From assembly GCA_035556215.1 (NCBI GenBank), contig DATMFI010000027.1, forward strand, positions 1 to 64,000: 64,000 nucleotides of DNA, written 5' to 3'. The number at the start of each line of letters is the position of its first letter. Positions within the stretch are counted from its first letter, which is position 1. Positions 34,491 through 43,327 of this stretch are shown in pieces. This DNA is from Palsa-892 sp035556215 (GTDB taxonomy: Bacteria > Pseudomonadota > Alphaproteobacteria > Rhizobiales > Xanthobacteraceae). The notes beneath the pieces were generated by a model. It saw nothing but the letters and a program-made list of their open reading frames with translations, ran no database searches and had not been told where the DNA came from. The position numbers and the translations under genes are program-made.

Positions 34491-34931
34491 TTATCGTCTC
34501 AAAAACGGCTTCATGCCCTCGCGGGCCAACTCATCGGCGCGCTCGTTCTCGTCATGGCCGACATGACCCTTCACCCAGTGCCAGCTCACGTGATGCTTGA
34601 GCGCGGCGGCTTCGAGGCGCTTCCACAATTCGACGTTCTTCACCGGCTCCTTGCTGGAAGTGCGCCACCCGTTTCTTTTCCAACCGTGGATCCATTTGGT
34701 GATGCCGTTCTTCACGTATTCAGAGTCGGTGTGCAATTCGGCGGGCGTGCCGTCGGGCAGGGATTCGAGCGCGGAAATCGCGGCCAGGAGTTCCATGCGA
34801 TTGTTGGTGGTCGAAGCTTCGCCGCCCTTCATCTCGCGCAGCTCGGTGCCGTTGCGGATGATGGCGCCCCAGCCGCCGGGGCCGGGATTGCCGGAGCAGG
34901 CGCCGTCGGTGTGAATGATGACTTTGCTCAT
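34491..34931 (-). CDS. rnhA: Ribonuclease HI
   Basis: The 146-residue enzyme degrades RNA in RNA:DNA hybrids. All four acidic catalytic residues are visible in context: HTDGACSGNPG, RMELLAA, HTDSEYV and NERADELA, together with the WVKGHVGH His loop. It is the last gene of the ispH-DUF488-thrB-rnhA set and begins 11 bp after thrB ends. Confidence 0.97.
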   Translation of the reverse strand: MSKVIIHTDGACSGNPGPGGWGAIIRNGTELREMKGGEASTTNNRMELLAAISALESLPDGTPAELHTDSEYVKNGITKWIHGWKRNGWRTSSKEPVKNVELWKRLEAAALKHHVSWHWVKGHVGHDENERADELAREGMKPFLRR

Positions 34932-34942
34932 ATTTCTTCTTC

Positions 34943-35908
34943 TTAAGCGGAGAGGCCGTATTCGCTCGCGCTTTTGATGCTGCGATGGAAGTTGAGTTTC
35001 TTCAGATATTCATTGGGGTCTTTCGGGCGGACGAGCGCGCCGGCCGGCACGTTCAGCCAGTCGATGGTGCGGGTCAGCAGAAAGCGGAGCGCCGCGCCGC
35101 GCGCCAGCATCGGCAGCGCCGCGATCTCCTTTGCCTCCAATTTCCTCACGGCGTTGTAGCCGGAGAGCAGCGCGCGGCCCTTGGTGACGTTGAACGAGCC
35201 ATCGATTTCGAAGCACCAGGCGTTGAGACAAACGGCGACGTCGTAGGCGAGAAGATCGTTGCAGGCGAAATAGAAGTCGATCAGGCCCGAAAGGCGGCCG
35301 CGCAGAAAGAAGACGTTGTCGGGAAAGAGATCGGCATGGATGACGCTGGCCGGCAAATCCTTCGGCCAGTCTTTTGCAAGTGTTGCCGCTTCGTTTCGCA
35401 ACAGCGCGGCAAGCCCCGGCGTAATCTCGTCGGCGCGCTTCTCGGCGGAGGCCGCAAGCTGCGGCCAGCTTGCAGCACCGAGGCCATTCTCGCGGCGGAT
35501 GGCAAAACCATTGCCCGCGCGGTGCAATTCAGCGAGCGCCTCGCCGAGCGCGCCGCAATGGCGCACGTCGGGGCGGCGGACCGACAGGCCTTCGAGGAAA
35601 GTGACGAGCGTCGCCGGCCGGCCGGCAAGCTCGCCGAGCGCGGCGCCCTGTTTGTTCTTCACCGGTTGCGGGCAGTTGATGCCGCGCGCGGCAAGGTGCT
35701 CCATCAGGCCGATGAAAAAGGGGAGATCCTCCCGCTTCACCCGCTTCTCATAGAGCGTCAGGATGAAATAGCCGCCGCTGGTGTGCAGAAGATAATTGGT
35801 GTTCTCGACGCCTTCGGCGATGCCCTTGAACGACATCATCTCGCCGAGATCGTAACCGGCGAGAAATTTGGCAAGTTCGTCCTCGCCGACTTCGGTATAG
35901 ACCGCCAT
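34943..35908 (-). CDS. thrB: Homoserine kinase (ThrB, APH-fold type)
   Basis: The 321-residue enzyme phosphorylates L-homoserine for threonine synthesis. It is the aminoglycoside-phosphotransferase-fold form found in alphaproteobacteria. MAVYTEVGEDEL opens the protein, GVENTNYLL is the nucleotide region, VIHADLFPDNVFF is the catalytic loop and GLIDFYFACND is the metal-binding loop. The start at 35908 is 5 bp after the DUF488 stop. The in-frame extension upstream would overlap DUF488 and is rejected. It competes with MetA for homoserine. Confidence 0.95.
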   Translation of the reverse strand: MAVYTEVGEDELAKFLAGYDLGEMMSFKGIAEGVENTNYLLHTSGGYFILTLYEKRVKREDLPFFIGLMEHLAARGINCPQPVKNKQGAALGELAGRPATLVTFLEGLSVRRPDVRHCGALGEALAELHRAGNGFAIRRENGLGAASWPQLAASAEKRADEITPGLAALLRNEAATLAKDWPKDLPASVIHADLFPDNVFFLRGRLSGLIDFYFACNDLLAYDVAVCLNAWCFEIDGSFNVTKGRALLSGYNAVRKLEAKEIAALPMLARGAALRFLLTRTIDWLNVPAGALVRPKDPNEYLKKLNFHRSIKSASEYGLSA

Positions 35909-35913
35909 CCGCC

Positions 35914-36444
35914 TTACTCCGCCGCTGTAATTCGATGCGCGGCGCGCGCGCGATAGGCGTCGGCAAGGCGCTGCTCGCGCGGGAAGAAATCCTCGCCGGC
36001 AAGGCCCTCGGCCGCGAGCAGCCGCTCTTCGGTTTCGGCCTGGCGCTCGATCTTGCCGTTCGCGAGGATGTGCCGGACCTCGATGCCGCGCGCGGTAAGC
36101 TCGCGGGTGAGCCACAGCCAGCGATGGCAGTCGAGCGGGTCGCGCTCGGCGCACATCATCGCCGCCGGCTGTTTCCCGCTCTCCGCGATGAGGCGGCCGA
36201 GGCCATGCTCGAAGGCTTCCGGTGAAATCCTGCCGCGCGCCATGCCGCCGAGTTCCTTGCCGAGCCAGAGATAGCCGATGCCGCTTCGCGGCAAGGATTG
36301 CTCGAGCGCTTCACGGTTGAACTGCGGCGCATAGCGCGACTTCGGATAGGAGCGCACGTCCGCCAGCAATTTCACGCCCGCGCCCGCGAGCAGCGAAATG
36401 AAATGCTCGATCGTGTGGTTGGAATGGCCGATGGAAAACAGCAT
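35914..36444 (-). CDS. DUF488 family protein
   Basis: The 176-residue protein matches DUF488. It starts MLFSIGHSNHTIEHF, has the DVRSYPKSRYAPQFNRE motif and a MCAERDPLDCHRW motif with two Cys. The fold and function are not well established, and a nucleotide- or DNA-related role has been suggested for relatives. It lies between ispH and thrB with gaps of 3 and 5 bp, so it is translated as part of that operon. Confidence 0.87.
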   Translation of the reverse strand: MLFSIGHSNHTIEHFISLLAGAGVKLLADVRSYPKSRYAPQFNREALEQSLPRSGIGYLWLGKELGGMARGRISPEAFEHGLGRLIAESGKQPAAMMCAERDPLDCHRWLWLTRELTARGIEVRHILANGKIERQAETEERLLAAEGLAGEDFFPREQRLADAYRARAAHRITAAE

Positions 36445-36447
36445 CGC

Positions 36448-37428
36448 TCACTCCGCCGCATCGGTGCGCAATTCGCGCGGCAGCGGGAAGAACACTTCCT
36501 CGGCGGGGCCGGACGCATTCTCGACCGCGACTTCATAGCGCCCGGCGAAGGCGTCGATGATTTCCTCGACCAGCACCTCGGGCGCCGAAGCGCCGGCGGC
36601 AAGGCCGAGGCTGCCGATATTGCCGAAGATGCTCCAGTCGATATCGGCCGCGCGCTGGACGAGCGCGGTCTTCTCGCAGCCCGCGCGCTCGGCGACTTCG
36701 CGCAGGCGCTGCGAGTTCGAGCTGTTGGGCGCGCCGACGACGATCATGGCATCGACCTGCGGCGCGACGCGCTTCACCGCTTCCTGACGGTTGGTCGTGG
36801 CGTAGCAGATGTCTTCCTTGTGCGGCGCGACGATCGCCGGGAAGCGCTCGCGCAAAATTCCGACGATCTCGGCGGTGTCGTCGAGCGAGAGCGTGGTCTG
36901 CGTGACGTAAGCAAGGTTCGAGGCATCTTTCGGCTGGAAAGAGCGCGCCTGCTCCGCCGTCTCGATGAGCACGACCGCGCCTTCGGGCAATTGCCCCATG
37001 GTGCCGATCACCTCGGGATGGCCGGCGTGACCGATCAGCACGATGTCGCGGCCGCGCTTGAAATGCGCCATCGCCTCGCGATGGACTTTGGTGACGAGCG
37101 GGCAGGTGGCGTCGATGGCGAAGAGATTGCGGCGGCTCGCGTCCTCGGGCACGGCTTTCGGCACGCCATGCGCCGAGAAGATCACCGGGCGCGAGGTGTC
37201 GGGAACCTCGTCGAGCTCCTCGACGAAGACCGCGCCCTTCCGGCGCAGCGATTCCACGACGTATTTGTTGTGCACGATTTCGTGACGGACATAGACCGGG
37301 GCGCCATATTTCTCGAGGGCGCGCTCGACGGCGTCGATCGCCCGCACCACGCCCGCGCAAAAGCCCCGCGGCGCGCATAAAAGCACGCGGAGCGGCGGTT
37401 TGGCGGGACGGGTTTCTTTTAGCGGCAT
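36448..37428 (-). CDS. ispH: 4-hydroxy-3-methylbut-2-enyl diphosphate reductase
   Basis: The 326-residue iron-sulfur enzyme performs the last step of the MEP isoprenoid pathway, producing IPP and DMAPP. The three cluster cysteines lie in APRGFCAG, IDATCPLVTKVH and DICYATTNRQ. The His ligand EIVHN, SAHGVPK and the late GAPNSSNSQRL motif are present. It leads the tightly packed ispH-DUF488-thrB-rnhA operon and is divergent from trcR. Confidence 0.97.
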   Translation of the reverse strand: MPLKETRPAKPPLRVLLCAPRGFCAGVVRAIDAVERALEKYGAPVYVRHEIVHNKYVVESLRRKGAVFVEELDEVPDTSRPVIFSAHGVPKAVPEDASRRNLFAIDATCPLVTKVHREAMAHFKRGRDIVLIGHAGHPEVIGTMGQLPEGAVVLIETAEQARSFQPKDASNLAYVTQTTLSLDDTAEIVGILRERFPAIVAPHKEDICYATTNRQEAVKRVAPQVDAMIVVGAPNSSNSQRLREVAERAGCEKTALVQRAADIDWSIFGNIGSLGLAAGASAPEVLVEEIIDAFAGRYEVAVENASGPAEEVFFPLPRELRTDAAE

Positions 37429-37560
37429 GATTGCTTCCGGGCCTTTCCCACCTTATATAACGGGCATCCCCGGTGAATTCGAGGATTACCGAGGCTCCGT
37501 CCCGAAAAGACGGCCGGAGCACGAAAACCCATATCAAAAGCCGTTTTGCGAGATTTAGCC

Positions 37561-38265
37561 ATGGCTGACACCGTTTTGATGCCGAAGGCCACCGCCGTCT
37601 GGCTGGTCGAGAATACGACGCTGACCTTCGACCAGATCGCCGAATTTTGCCGGCTGCACCCGCTCGAGGTGAAGGGCATCGCCGACGGCGAAGTCGCACA
37701 GGGCATCAAGGGCCTCGACCCGGTGACCTCGAACCAGCTCACCCGCAACGAAATCGAGGCGGGCGAGAAGGATGCGAACCACAAGCTCAAGCGTCTCGTG
37801 TCGAGCGTCGTGGTGCCGGAGCCGAAGACCCGCAAGAAGGGCCCGCGCTATACGCCGGTCTCGAAGCGGCAGGATCGGCCGAACGCCATTTTGTGGCTGG
37901 TGCGCAACCATCCCGAACTCAAGGACGCGCAGATCATGCGCCTCGTCGGCACGACGAAATCGACGATCGAATCCGTGCGCAACCGCACGCACTGGAACGC
38001 CGCGACCTTGCAGCCGCTCGATCCGGTGACGCTCGGCCTTACGTCGCAGCTCGATCTCGATCGCGAAGTTTCGCGCGCCGCCAAGGAAAAGCCGGTGAAG
38101 CAGGAATCGCACTCGACGCTGCTGCCGGCCTCCGAGACGACGGCGCGGGCGGAAGCCGCCGCCGCCGCGCAGCGCGAGGAAGACACCGCGCGCCCCAAGA
38201 AGGAAGCGCCGGTCGATATCGAATCGGTGTTCGCCAAGCTCGGCGGCTCGAAGAAGAGCGAATAG
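37561..38265 (+). CDS. trcR: Cell-cycle transcriptional regulator TrcR (DUF1013)
   Basis: The 234-residue protein matches DUF1013 throughout. The N-terminus MPKATAVWLVENTTLTFDQIA and the central WLVRNHPELKDAQIMRLVGT are two HTH-like segments. The C-terminus ends in a conserved IESVFAKLG motif after a charged linker. The family is restricted to alphaproteobacteria. It is annotated as a cell-cycle regulator associated with RNA polymerase and CtrA-controlled genes. The start at 37561 is the family start, and a five-codon extension is rejected. Confidence 0.9.
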   Translation: MADTVLMPKATAVWLVENTTLTFDQIAEFCRLHPLEVKGIADGEVAQGIKGLDPVTSNQLTRNEIEAGEKDANHKLKRLVSSVVVPEPKTRKKGPRYTPVSKRQDRPNAILWLVRNHPELKDAQIMRLVGTTKSTIESVRNRTHWNAATLQPLDPVTLGLTSQLDLDREVSRAAKEKPVKQESHSTLLPASETTARAEAAAAAQREEDTARPKKEAPVDIESVFAKLGGSKKSE

Positions 38266-38287
38266 TTTTTCGCCGATGTTCTTTAAC

Positions 38288-38320
38288 AATGCCCGGTCTT
38301 GTGCCGGGCATTTTTATTTT
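38288..38320 (+). terminator. Intrinsic terminator of trcR
   Basis: An 8-9-bp stem ATGCCCGG/CCGGGCAT with a tcttgtg loop is followed by TTTTTATTTT. The loop carries the cttgt core of the junction-hairpin series. The T-tract overlaps the last codons of the convergent SDR gene. Confidence 0.85.
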
Positions 38321-39111
38321 AGCGCTTCGTCGTCCACCGGCACGGTGTAATTGAGCGCGAGCCTGCCGCCGTCGACGTAGATGATCTCGCCGGTGATGTA
38401 GCTTGCATCGTTCGATGCGAGAAACGCGGCGGCGCTTGCGATTTCTTCAGGCTGGCCGAAGCGGCCGAGCGGCGTGCGGGAATATACGTTTCTCCTGTGC
38501 TCCTGGTTCTTGACGGCGCTGTTCAGCATGCGGGTCATGATCGAGCCGGGCCCAATCGCATTCACCCGGATGCCATAAGGTGCAAGCGCAAGCGCCGTGG
38601 CGCGCGTCAGTTGCAGAATGCCGCCTTTCGACGCGGTGTAAGCCACAAGTTGGGGAATGGCGACGGTCGAATTGATCGAAGCCATATTCACGATCGCGCC
38701 CGGTCTCTTTTTCGCTTTCGTCTGCGCGACCATTTTCCGCGCGACGGACTGGCTTACGAGGAATGCGCCCTTGAGGTTGACGCGCAGGATGTCGTCGAAC
38801 TGTTCTTCGCTCAGGTCGAGAAATTCCGCGCCGATGCAAATCCCCGCATTGTTCACGAGGATGTCGATATCGCCGGTGAAGGCTTTCGCGGCTGCGGTAA
38901 CGAGCCGGGAAACGTCCTTGGACTGGCCGACGTCGCAGCGGACGAAGCGCGCGGCATCTCCCAGCTTCTCCGCGGCGCGCGCGCCTTCCTGCTCGTCGAT
39001 ATCGGCGATCAATACCTTCGCGCCTTCGTCAACGAAGCGCCGGGCGCAGGCAAAGCCGATGCCGCGTGCGGCACCGGTGATGATGGCGACCTTGTCCTTA
39101 AGCCGGGTCAT
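38314..39111 (-). CDS. SDR family NAD(P)-dependent oxidoreductase
   Basis: The 265-residue protein is a classical short-chain dehydrogenase. The cofactor motif is TGAARGIGFA, with NNAGI and the catalytic Ser/Tyr/Lys set in NMASIN and YTASKGG. The PYGIRVNAIGPG segment follows. Its substrate, a secondary alcohol or ketone, cannot be inferred. An acidic residue at the end of beta-2 (IADID) suggests NAD preference. It lies downstream of the GST gene on the same strand, with a 48-bp gap. Confidence 0.92.
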   Translation of the reverse strand: MTRLKDKVAIITGAARGIGFACARRFVDEGAKVLIADIDEQEGARAAEKLGDAARFVRCDVGQSKDVSRLVTAAAKAFTGDIDILVNNAGICIGAEFLDLSEEQFDDILRVNLKGAFLVSQSVARKMVAQTKAKKRPGAIVNMASINSTVAIPQLVAYTASKGGILQLTRATALALAPYGIRVNAIGPGSIMTRMLNSAVKNQEHRRNVYSRTPLGRFGQPEEIASAAAFLASNDASYITGEIIYVDGGRLALNYTVPVDDEALK

Positions 39112-39159
39112 GGCGGGAGTTTACCTTCTCCCGCGGTTCGGCGGGAGAGGGTTTCCGCG

Positions 39160-39822
39160 TCATGCGGCCTTGCGCATCAGCGAGGCGAGATAGCCTTTTT
39201 GGTTTTGCACGAAAGCGGCGAGCAGGGCCGGATATTCGGCGCTGACGGCTTTTTGCACCGATGGCCGCGCCATCAACGCTTTCCGCCAGGCCGCAATTTC
39301 AGGCAGATCCCTGAAGATGCCGTGATCGAGCAATTTGTCGATGAGGTCGAAATAGCGAAAGACCGGCGCAAAGACCGCATCGACCAGCGAGAAAGCGCCG
39401 CCGTCGAACCACGGGCCTTTGATCTCGCCTTCGAGACGGACGAATTTTTCGCGCAGCGCCTTGATCCTGCTTTCGACCGCGGCACGGTCGGGCGAGGTCT
39501 CGACGACCCAGAGATCGGAGAGAATGGAGGAGCCGAACTCGATCCAGGCGCGGTGTTGCGCGCGGCGGAGTGCGTCTTTCGGGTGGAGAACAGGCGGCTG
39601 GGTTTCCTCGAGATATTCCAGGATGACGGCCGATTCGAAGATCGGCTGATCGTTATCCAGAAGCACCGGCACCTTGGCGAGCGGCGAGAGCTTCAGAAAC
39701 CAGTCGGGCTTGTTGGCAAGGTCGATGTCCTTGCGTTCGAACGGCACGCCTTTTTCGGCAAGGGCGATCGCGGCGCGCTGCACATAGGGGCAGAGCTTGT
39801 GGCTGATGAGGGTCAGAGGCAT
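39160..39822 (-). CDS. Glutathione S-transferase family protein
   Basis: The 220-residue protein has the GST N-terminal thioredoxin-like domain with the CPYVQR motif. The Cys suggests an omega/DHAR-like thiol transferase. It also has the cis-Pro region KVPVLL, an ESAVI glutathione contact and a helical C-domain. It may act in detoxification or deglutathionylation. The start MPLTLISHK at 39822 follows the operator region. An extension to 39957 would read through the operators and is rejected. It is divergent from a MarR regulator, which is its likely controller. Confidence 0.9.
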   Translation of the reverse strand: MPLTLISHKLCPYVQRAAIALAEKGVPFERKDIDLANKPDWFLKLSPLAKVPVLLDNDQPIFESAVILEYLEETQPPVLHPKDALRRAQHRAWIEFGSSILSDLWVVETSPDRAAVESRIKALREKFVRLEGEIKGPWFDGGAFSLVDAVFAPVFRYFDLIDKLLDHGIFRDLPEIAAWRKALMARPSVQKAVSAEYPALLAAFVQNQKGYLASLMRKAA

Positions 39823-39839
39823 GGCGGGTCCTTTTTTAG

Positions 39840-39891
39840 ATGCATTTGCATATTCCTGGGCGATATAGATGCAAATGCATATATCTGTCAA
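39840..39891 (-). promoter_or_regulatory. GST promoter with two MarR-type operators
   Basis: Two dyads, ATGCATTTGCAT (39840-39851) and ATGCAAATGCAT (39869-39880), are reverse complements of each other. On the minus strand TTGACA (39886-39891), a 17-base spacer and CTATAT (39863-39868) form a promoter for the GST gene. One dyad lies inside its spacer. Binding by the divergent MarR protein would block this promoter and probably the regulator's own. Confidence 0.65.
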
Positions 39892-39928
39892 GCTTGATGT
39901 AACTGCATGAAAATCCGAGACTGCCGCC

Positions 39929-40387
39929 ATGAGCGATTCCAATCTCAACCCCGCCATCGAAACGGCCTGGGTCTATCTCGTCCGCGCCGGCGAGGCCGTG
40001 GTTTCGGCGGTGGAAGGCGACGTGAAGGCGGCGGGCGCGCCGCCGCTCGCCTGGTACGACGTTGTGCTCGAGCTTTCGCGGGCGGGCCGCGAGGCGGGCT
40101 TGCGGCAGAACGAGCTCGAGCGGCGGCTCCTTTTCAAACAGTACAATCTCTCGCGGCTTCTCGACCGGCTCGAGGAAGCGAAATATGTCGAGCGCAAGCC
40201 GTGCCCCGAAGACGGCCGCGGCTATGTCGTGACGGTGACGGCGGCGGGACGGCAATTCCAGAAGCGCGTCTGGCCGGTCTATCGCGAGGCGATTGCCCGC
40301 CGCTTCGAGGGCAGGCTGACAAACAAAGAGGCGGCCGAACTCGGCCGCCTCCTGAAAAAATTGACCGGCGCTAGCGGCGCGGAATAG
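39929..40387 (+). CDS. MarR family transcriptional regulator
   Basis: The 152-residue protein has the MarR winged helix: LRQNELERRLLFKQYNLSRLLDRLEE as helices 3-4, and the wing KPCPEDGRGYVVTVT with the conserved Asp-Gly-Arg. It should bind as a dimer to the palindromes in the 107-bp gap to the GST gene and be released by a phenolic or oxidative signal. It is convergent with prpE, only 3 bp apart. Confidence 0.92.
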   Translation: MSDSNLNPAIETAWVYLVRAGEAVVSAVEGDVKAAGAPPLAWYDVVLELSRAGREAGLRQNELERRLLFKQYNLSRLLDRLEEAKYVERKPCPEDGRGYVVTVTAAGRQFQKRVWPVYREAIARRFEGRLTNKEAAELGRLLKKLTGASGAE

Positions 40388-40390
40388 CGA

Positions 40391-42313
40391 TCAGCCGGCA
40401 GCCAACCCGCGGCTTTTCAGCGTCGCCTTGATCTCGTCGAGAATTGCCGGGTCGTCGATCGTCGCCGGCGTCGTCCACGGCTGGCTGTCGGCGATCTTCT
40501 TCATGGTGCCGCGCAGGACCTTGCCGGAGCGCGTCTTCGGCAGCCGCGCTACGACCATGGCGAGCTTGAAGGCGGCGACGGGGCCGATTTTTTCGCGCAC
40601 CAGCGCGACGATTTCCTTCTCGATTTCCTCGGGCGGACGGTTGACGCCGGCCTTCAGCACGACGAAGCCGCACGGCACTTCGCCCTTGAGCGAATCCGCA
40701 ACGCCGATCACGGCGCATTCGGCGACGTCGGGATGCGAGGACAGCACTTCTTCCATGCCGCCGGTCGAGAGGCGATGGCCCGCGACATTGATGATGTCGT
40801 CGGTGCGGCCCATGATGAAGATGTAACCGTCTTCGTCCTTGTAGCCGGCGTCGGCGGTTTTGTAGTAGCCGGGGAATTCGGCGAGGTAGCTTTCCTTGAA
40901 GCGCTCGTCCTGATGCCACAGCGTCGGCAGGCAGCCGGGCGGCAGCGGCAATTTCACGACGATCGAGCCCATGGTGCCCGGCGCGACTTCCTTGTTCTGC
41001 TCGTCGACGACGCGCACGTCATAGCCCGGCACGGGGACGGTGGGCGATCCGTATTTCACCGGCAGCGGGCCGAGGCCCATCATGTTCGAGACCATCGGCC
41101 AGCCGGATTCGGTCTGCCACCAGTGGTCGATCACCGGCACCTTGAGGATGTTCTCCGCCCACTGGATCGTGTCGGGGTCGGCGCGTTCGCCGGCGAGGAA
41201 CAGGATGCGGAATTTCGACATGTCCTTGCCGGCGAGGAGTTTGCCTTGCGGGTCTTCCTTCTTGATGGCGCGGAACGCCGTCGGCGCGGTGAACAGCGAG
41301 ACGACGCCGTGCTCGGCGATGAGGCGCCAGAAGGCGCCGGCGTCGGGCGTGCCGACCGGCTTGCCTTCATAAAGAATGGACGTGCAGCCGTGAAACAGCG
41401 GCGCATAGACGATGTAGGAGTGGCCGACGACCCAGCCGATATCCGAGCCCGACCACCAGGTTTCGCCGGGGTTGACGTCGAAGACGGCTTTCATCGACCA
41501 CTTGAGCGCGACGAGATGGCCGCCGTGCTCGCGCACGACGCCCTTCGGCACGCCGGTCGTGCCGGATGTGTAGATGATATAGAGCGGGTCGGTCGCAAGG
41601 CACGGCACGCAATCGGAAGCTTTCTTGTCGCGGATGGCGTTGGCGCGCAGCCTTGCCCAGTCGTGGTCGAAGCCCGCATTCATCTGCGCTTCCTGCTGCG
41701 GCCGTTGCAGGAGAATGACGCCGTTCGGCTTGAACCTGGCAAGGCGGATCGCTTCGTCGAGCAGCGGCTTGTAGGCGACGATGCGGCCCGGCTCGACGCC
41801 GCAGGAGGCGGAGAGCACGAGCTTGGGCTTGGCGTCGTCGATGCGGGTCGCAAGCTCCTTTGCCGCGAAGCCGCCGAAGACGACGGAGTGGACGGCGCCG
41901 ATGCGCGCGCAGGCCAGCATCGCAATCAGGGCTTCGGGCACCATCGGCATATAGATGATGACGCGATCGCCCTTCTCGATGCCGAAGTCCCGGAGCACGG
42001 CGCCGAAGGTTTTCACCTCGTCGAGCAGCTCGTTGTAGGTGATCTTGCGCTTGGTATTGGTGACGGGGCTGTCATAGATGAAAGCCGCCTGTTCGCCGCG
42101 GCCGGCCTTCACATGGCGGTCAACCGCGTTCCAGCAGGTGTTGCAGATGCCGTCGGTGAACCAGCGGCCGTAGATGCCGGCCTTGGGATCGAACACCGTT
42201 TTGGGCTTCTCGATCCAGTCGATGGCCTCGGCCTGCTCGCCCCAGAAACCCACCGGATCGCGCAGCGAGCGCGCATAGATTTCCGGGTACTGACTTTTCA
42301 CCTTGCTATCCAC
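40391..42313 (-). CDS. prpE: Propionyl-CoA synthetase-like acyl-CoA synthetase
   Basis: The 640-residue ANL-superfamily enzyme activates a short-chain acid with ATP and CoA. The P-loop is YTSGTTGVPKG. SGSDIGWVVGHSY, the WWQTESGWP adenylate motif and GYYKTADAG are present, and the catalytic Lys lies in RSGKVLRG. These match PrpE rather than Acs. The start is a GTG at 42313 (VDSKVKSQYPEIY) preceded by GGGAG. An open frame to 42475 is rejected because it is Arg/Ala-rich and lacks similarity. Confidence 0.92.
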   Translation of the reverse strand: MDSKVKSQYPEIYARSLRDPVGFWGEQAEAIDWIEKPKTVFDPKAGIYGRWFTDGICNTCWNAVDRHVKAGRGEQAAFIYDSPVTNTKRKITYNELLDEVKTFGAVLRDFGIEKGDRVIIYMPMVPEALIAMLACARIGAVHSVVFGGFAAKELATRIDDAKPKLVLSASCGVEPGRIVAYKPLLDEAIRLARFKPNGVILLQRPQQEAQMNAGFDHDWARLRANAIRDKKASDCVPCLATDPLYIIYTSGTTGVPKGVVREHGGHLVALKWSMKAVFDVNPGETWWSGSDIGWVVGHSYIVYAPLFHGCTSILYEGKPVGTPDAGAFWRLIAEHGVVSLFTAPTAFRAIKKEDPQGKLLAGKDMSKFRILFLAGERADPDTIQWAENILKVPVIDHWWQTESGWPMVSNMMGLGPLPVKYGSPTVPVPGYDVRVVDEQNKEVAPGTMGSIVVKLPLPPGCLPTLWHQDERFKESYLAEFPGYYKTADAGYKDEDGYIFIMGRTDDIINVAGHRLSTGGMEEVLSSHPDVAECAVIGVADSLKGEVPCGFVVLKAGVNRPPEEIEKEIVALVREKIGPVAAFKLAMVVARLPKTRSGKVLRGTMKKIADSQPWTTPATIDDPAILDEIKATLKSRGLAAG

Positions 42314-42489
42314 GGCATTTCTCCCTTCGTCATACCCGCAGCCGCCGCCGCGGGCGGCCGCAAAGCTGACGGTATATGTTTCCGGGCAATTTTTTCGCTT
42401 GCGGGCGCGCTTTGCAAGCCTTGCGTCCTTAGCCCTTTTGCCATGCGCGCGGCGGGCTGGCTCCCAGCCGGGCATTCGCCTAAAGGAAG

Positions 42490-43275
42490 ATGCCTACCGA
42501 AAGACCCTTTCCCGTGCCCTCCGACCCGATTTTTTATTTCACGGCCATCGTCGCCGTTACATTTCTTGGTCTTGCCAAAGGCGGGTTCACCGGGGTCGGC
42601 ATGATCGCAACGCCGCTTCTCTCGCTGGTCATTCCGCCGTTCCAGGCGATCGCGATCGTGCTGCCGATCCTTCTGGTGCAGGACATTCTCTCGATCGGGA
42701 TCTACTGGCGCGACTGGGACAAGTGGAACGTCGGGGTGCTGACAGCCGGTGCCGTGCTTGGCGTCGCGGCGGGCTGGGGCCTCTCGGCGACGATTTCCGA
42801 GGCGCAGGTGAAGCTCGTGATCGGCGTGATCGCGTCCGGCTTCGTGCTGAGCTACTGGTTTTTGCCAAAGCCGAAAAAGGAGCCGGGCCGGCCGAAGGCG
42901 GTTCTGGGCATTTTCTGGGGCGGGGTCTCGGCCTTTACCAGCACGCTCTCGCATGCCGGGGGCCCGCCGTTCTCGATCTATGTGCTGCCGCAGCGGATGT
43001 CGAAGATGCGGTTCGTCGGCACCTCGACGATCTTCTTCGCGCTGGTGAACTGGATGAAGCTCGTGCCGTTCTTCGCGCTCGGCATGTACTCCACCGACAA
43101 TCTGAAGACCTCGGCGGTGCTCATTCCGCTGGCGATCGCGACCAATTTTCTCGGCGTCTGGCTGGTCAAGATCACGCCGACAGAGCGTTTCTACCGCATC
43201 GCCTATGTGCTGGTGTTCCTGATCGGCGTGGCTTTGATCGAAAGCGGTATGCGGGAGATGTTCTTCGCCGCTTGA
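42490..43275 (+). CDS. TauE/SafE family sulfite exporter-like permease
   Basis: The 261-residue inner-membrane protein has about eight hydrophobic helices in two halves and the family motifs LGLAKGGFTGVG and SHAGGPPFSIYVLP. These transporters move sulfite, sulfoacetate or other small anions. The substrate is unknown here. It lies 52 bp before the acyl-CoA ligase gene on the same strand and might be cotranscribed with it. Confidence 0.9.
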   Translation: MPTERPFPVPSDPIFYFTAIVAVTFLGLAKGGFTGVGMIATPLLSLVIPPFQAIAIVLPILLVQDILSIGIYWRDWDKWNVGVLTAGAVLGVAAGWGLSATISEAQVKLVIGVIASGFVLSYWFLPKPKKEPGRPKAVLGIFWGGVSAFTSTLSHAGGPPFSIYVLPQRMSKMRFVGTSTIFFALVNWMKLVPFFALGMYSTDNLKTSAVLIPLAIATNFLGVWLVKITPTERFYRIAYVLVFLIGVALIESGMREMFFAA

Positions 43276-43327
43276 GCGGGTCTTTCGGGAGCGCTAGCGT
43301 GGCGGCCGTTATGGATGGGGAAGTGCC

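Noticed and set aside
40733..42604. 623-codon plus-strand frame opposite prpE
   Set aside because: It is an antisense shadow. PrpE motifs are complete on the other strand.
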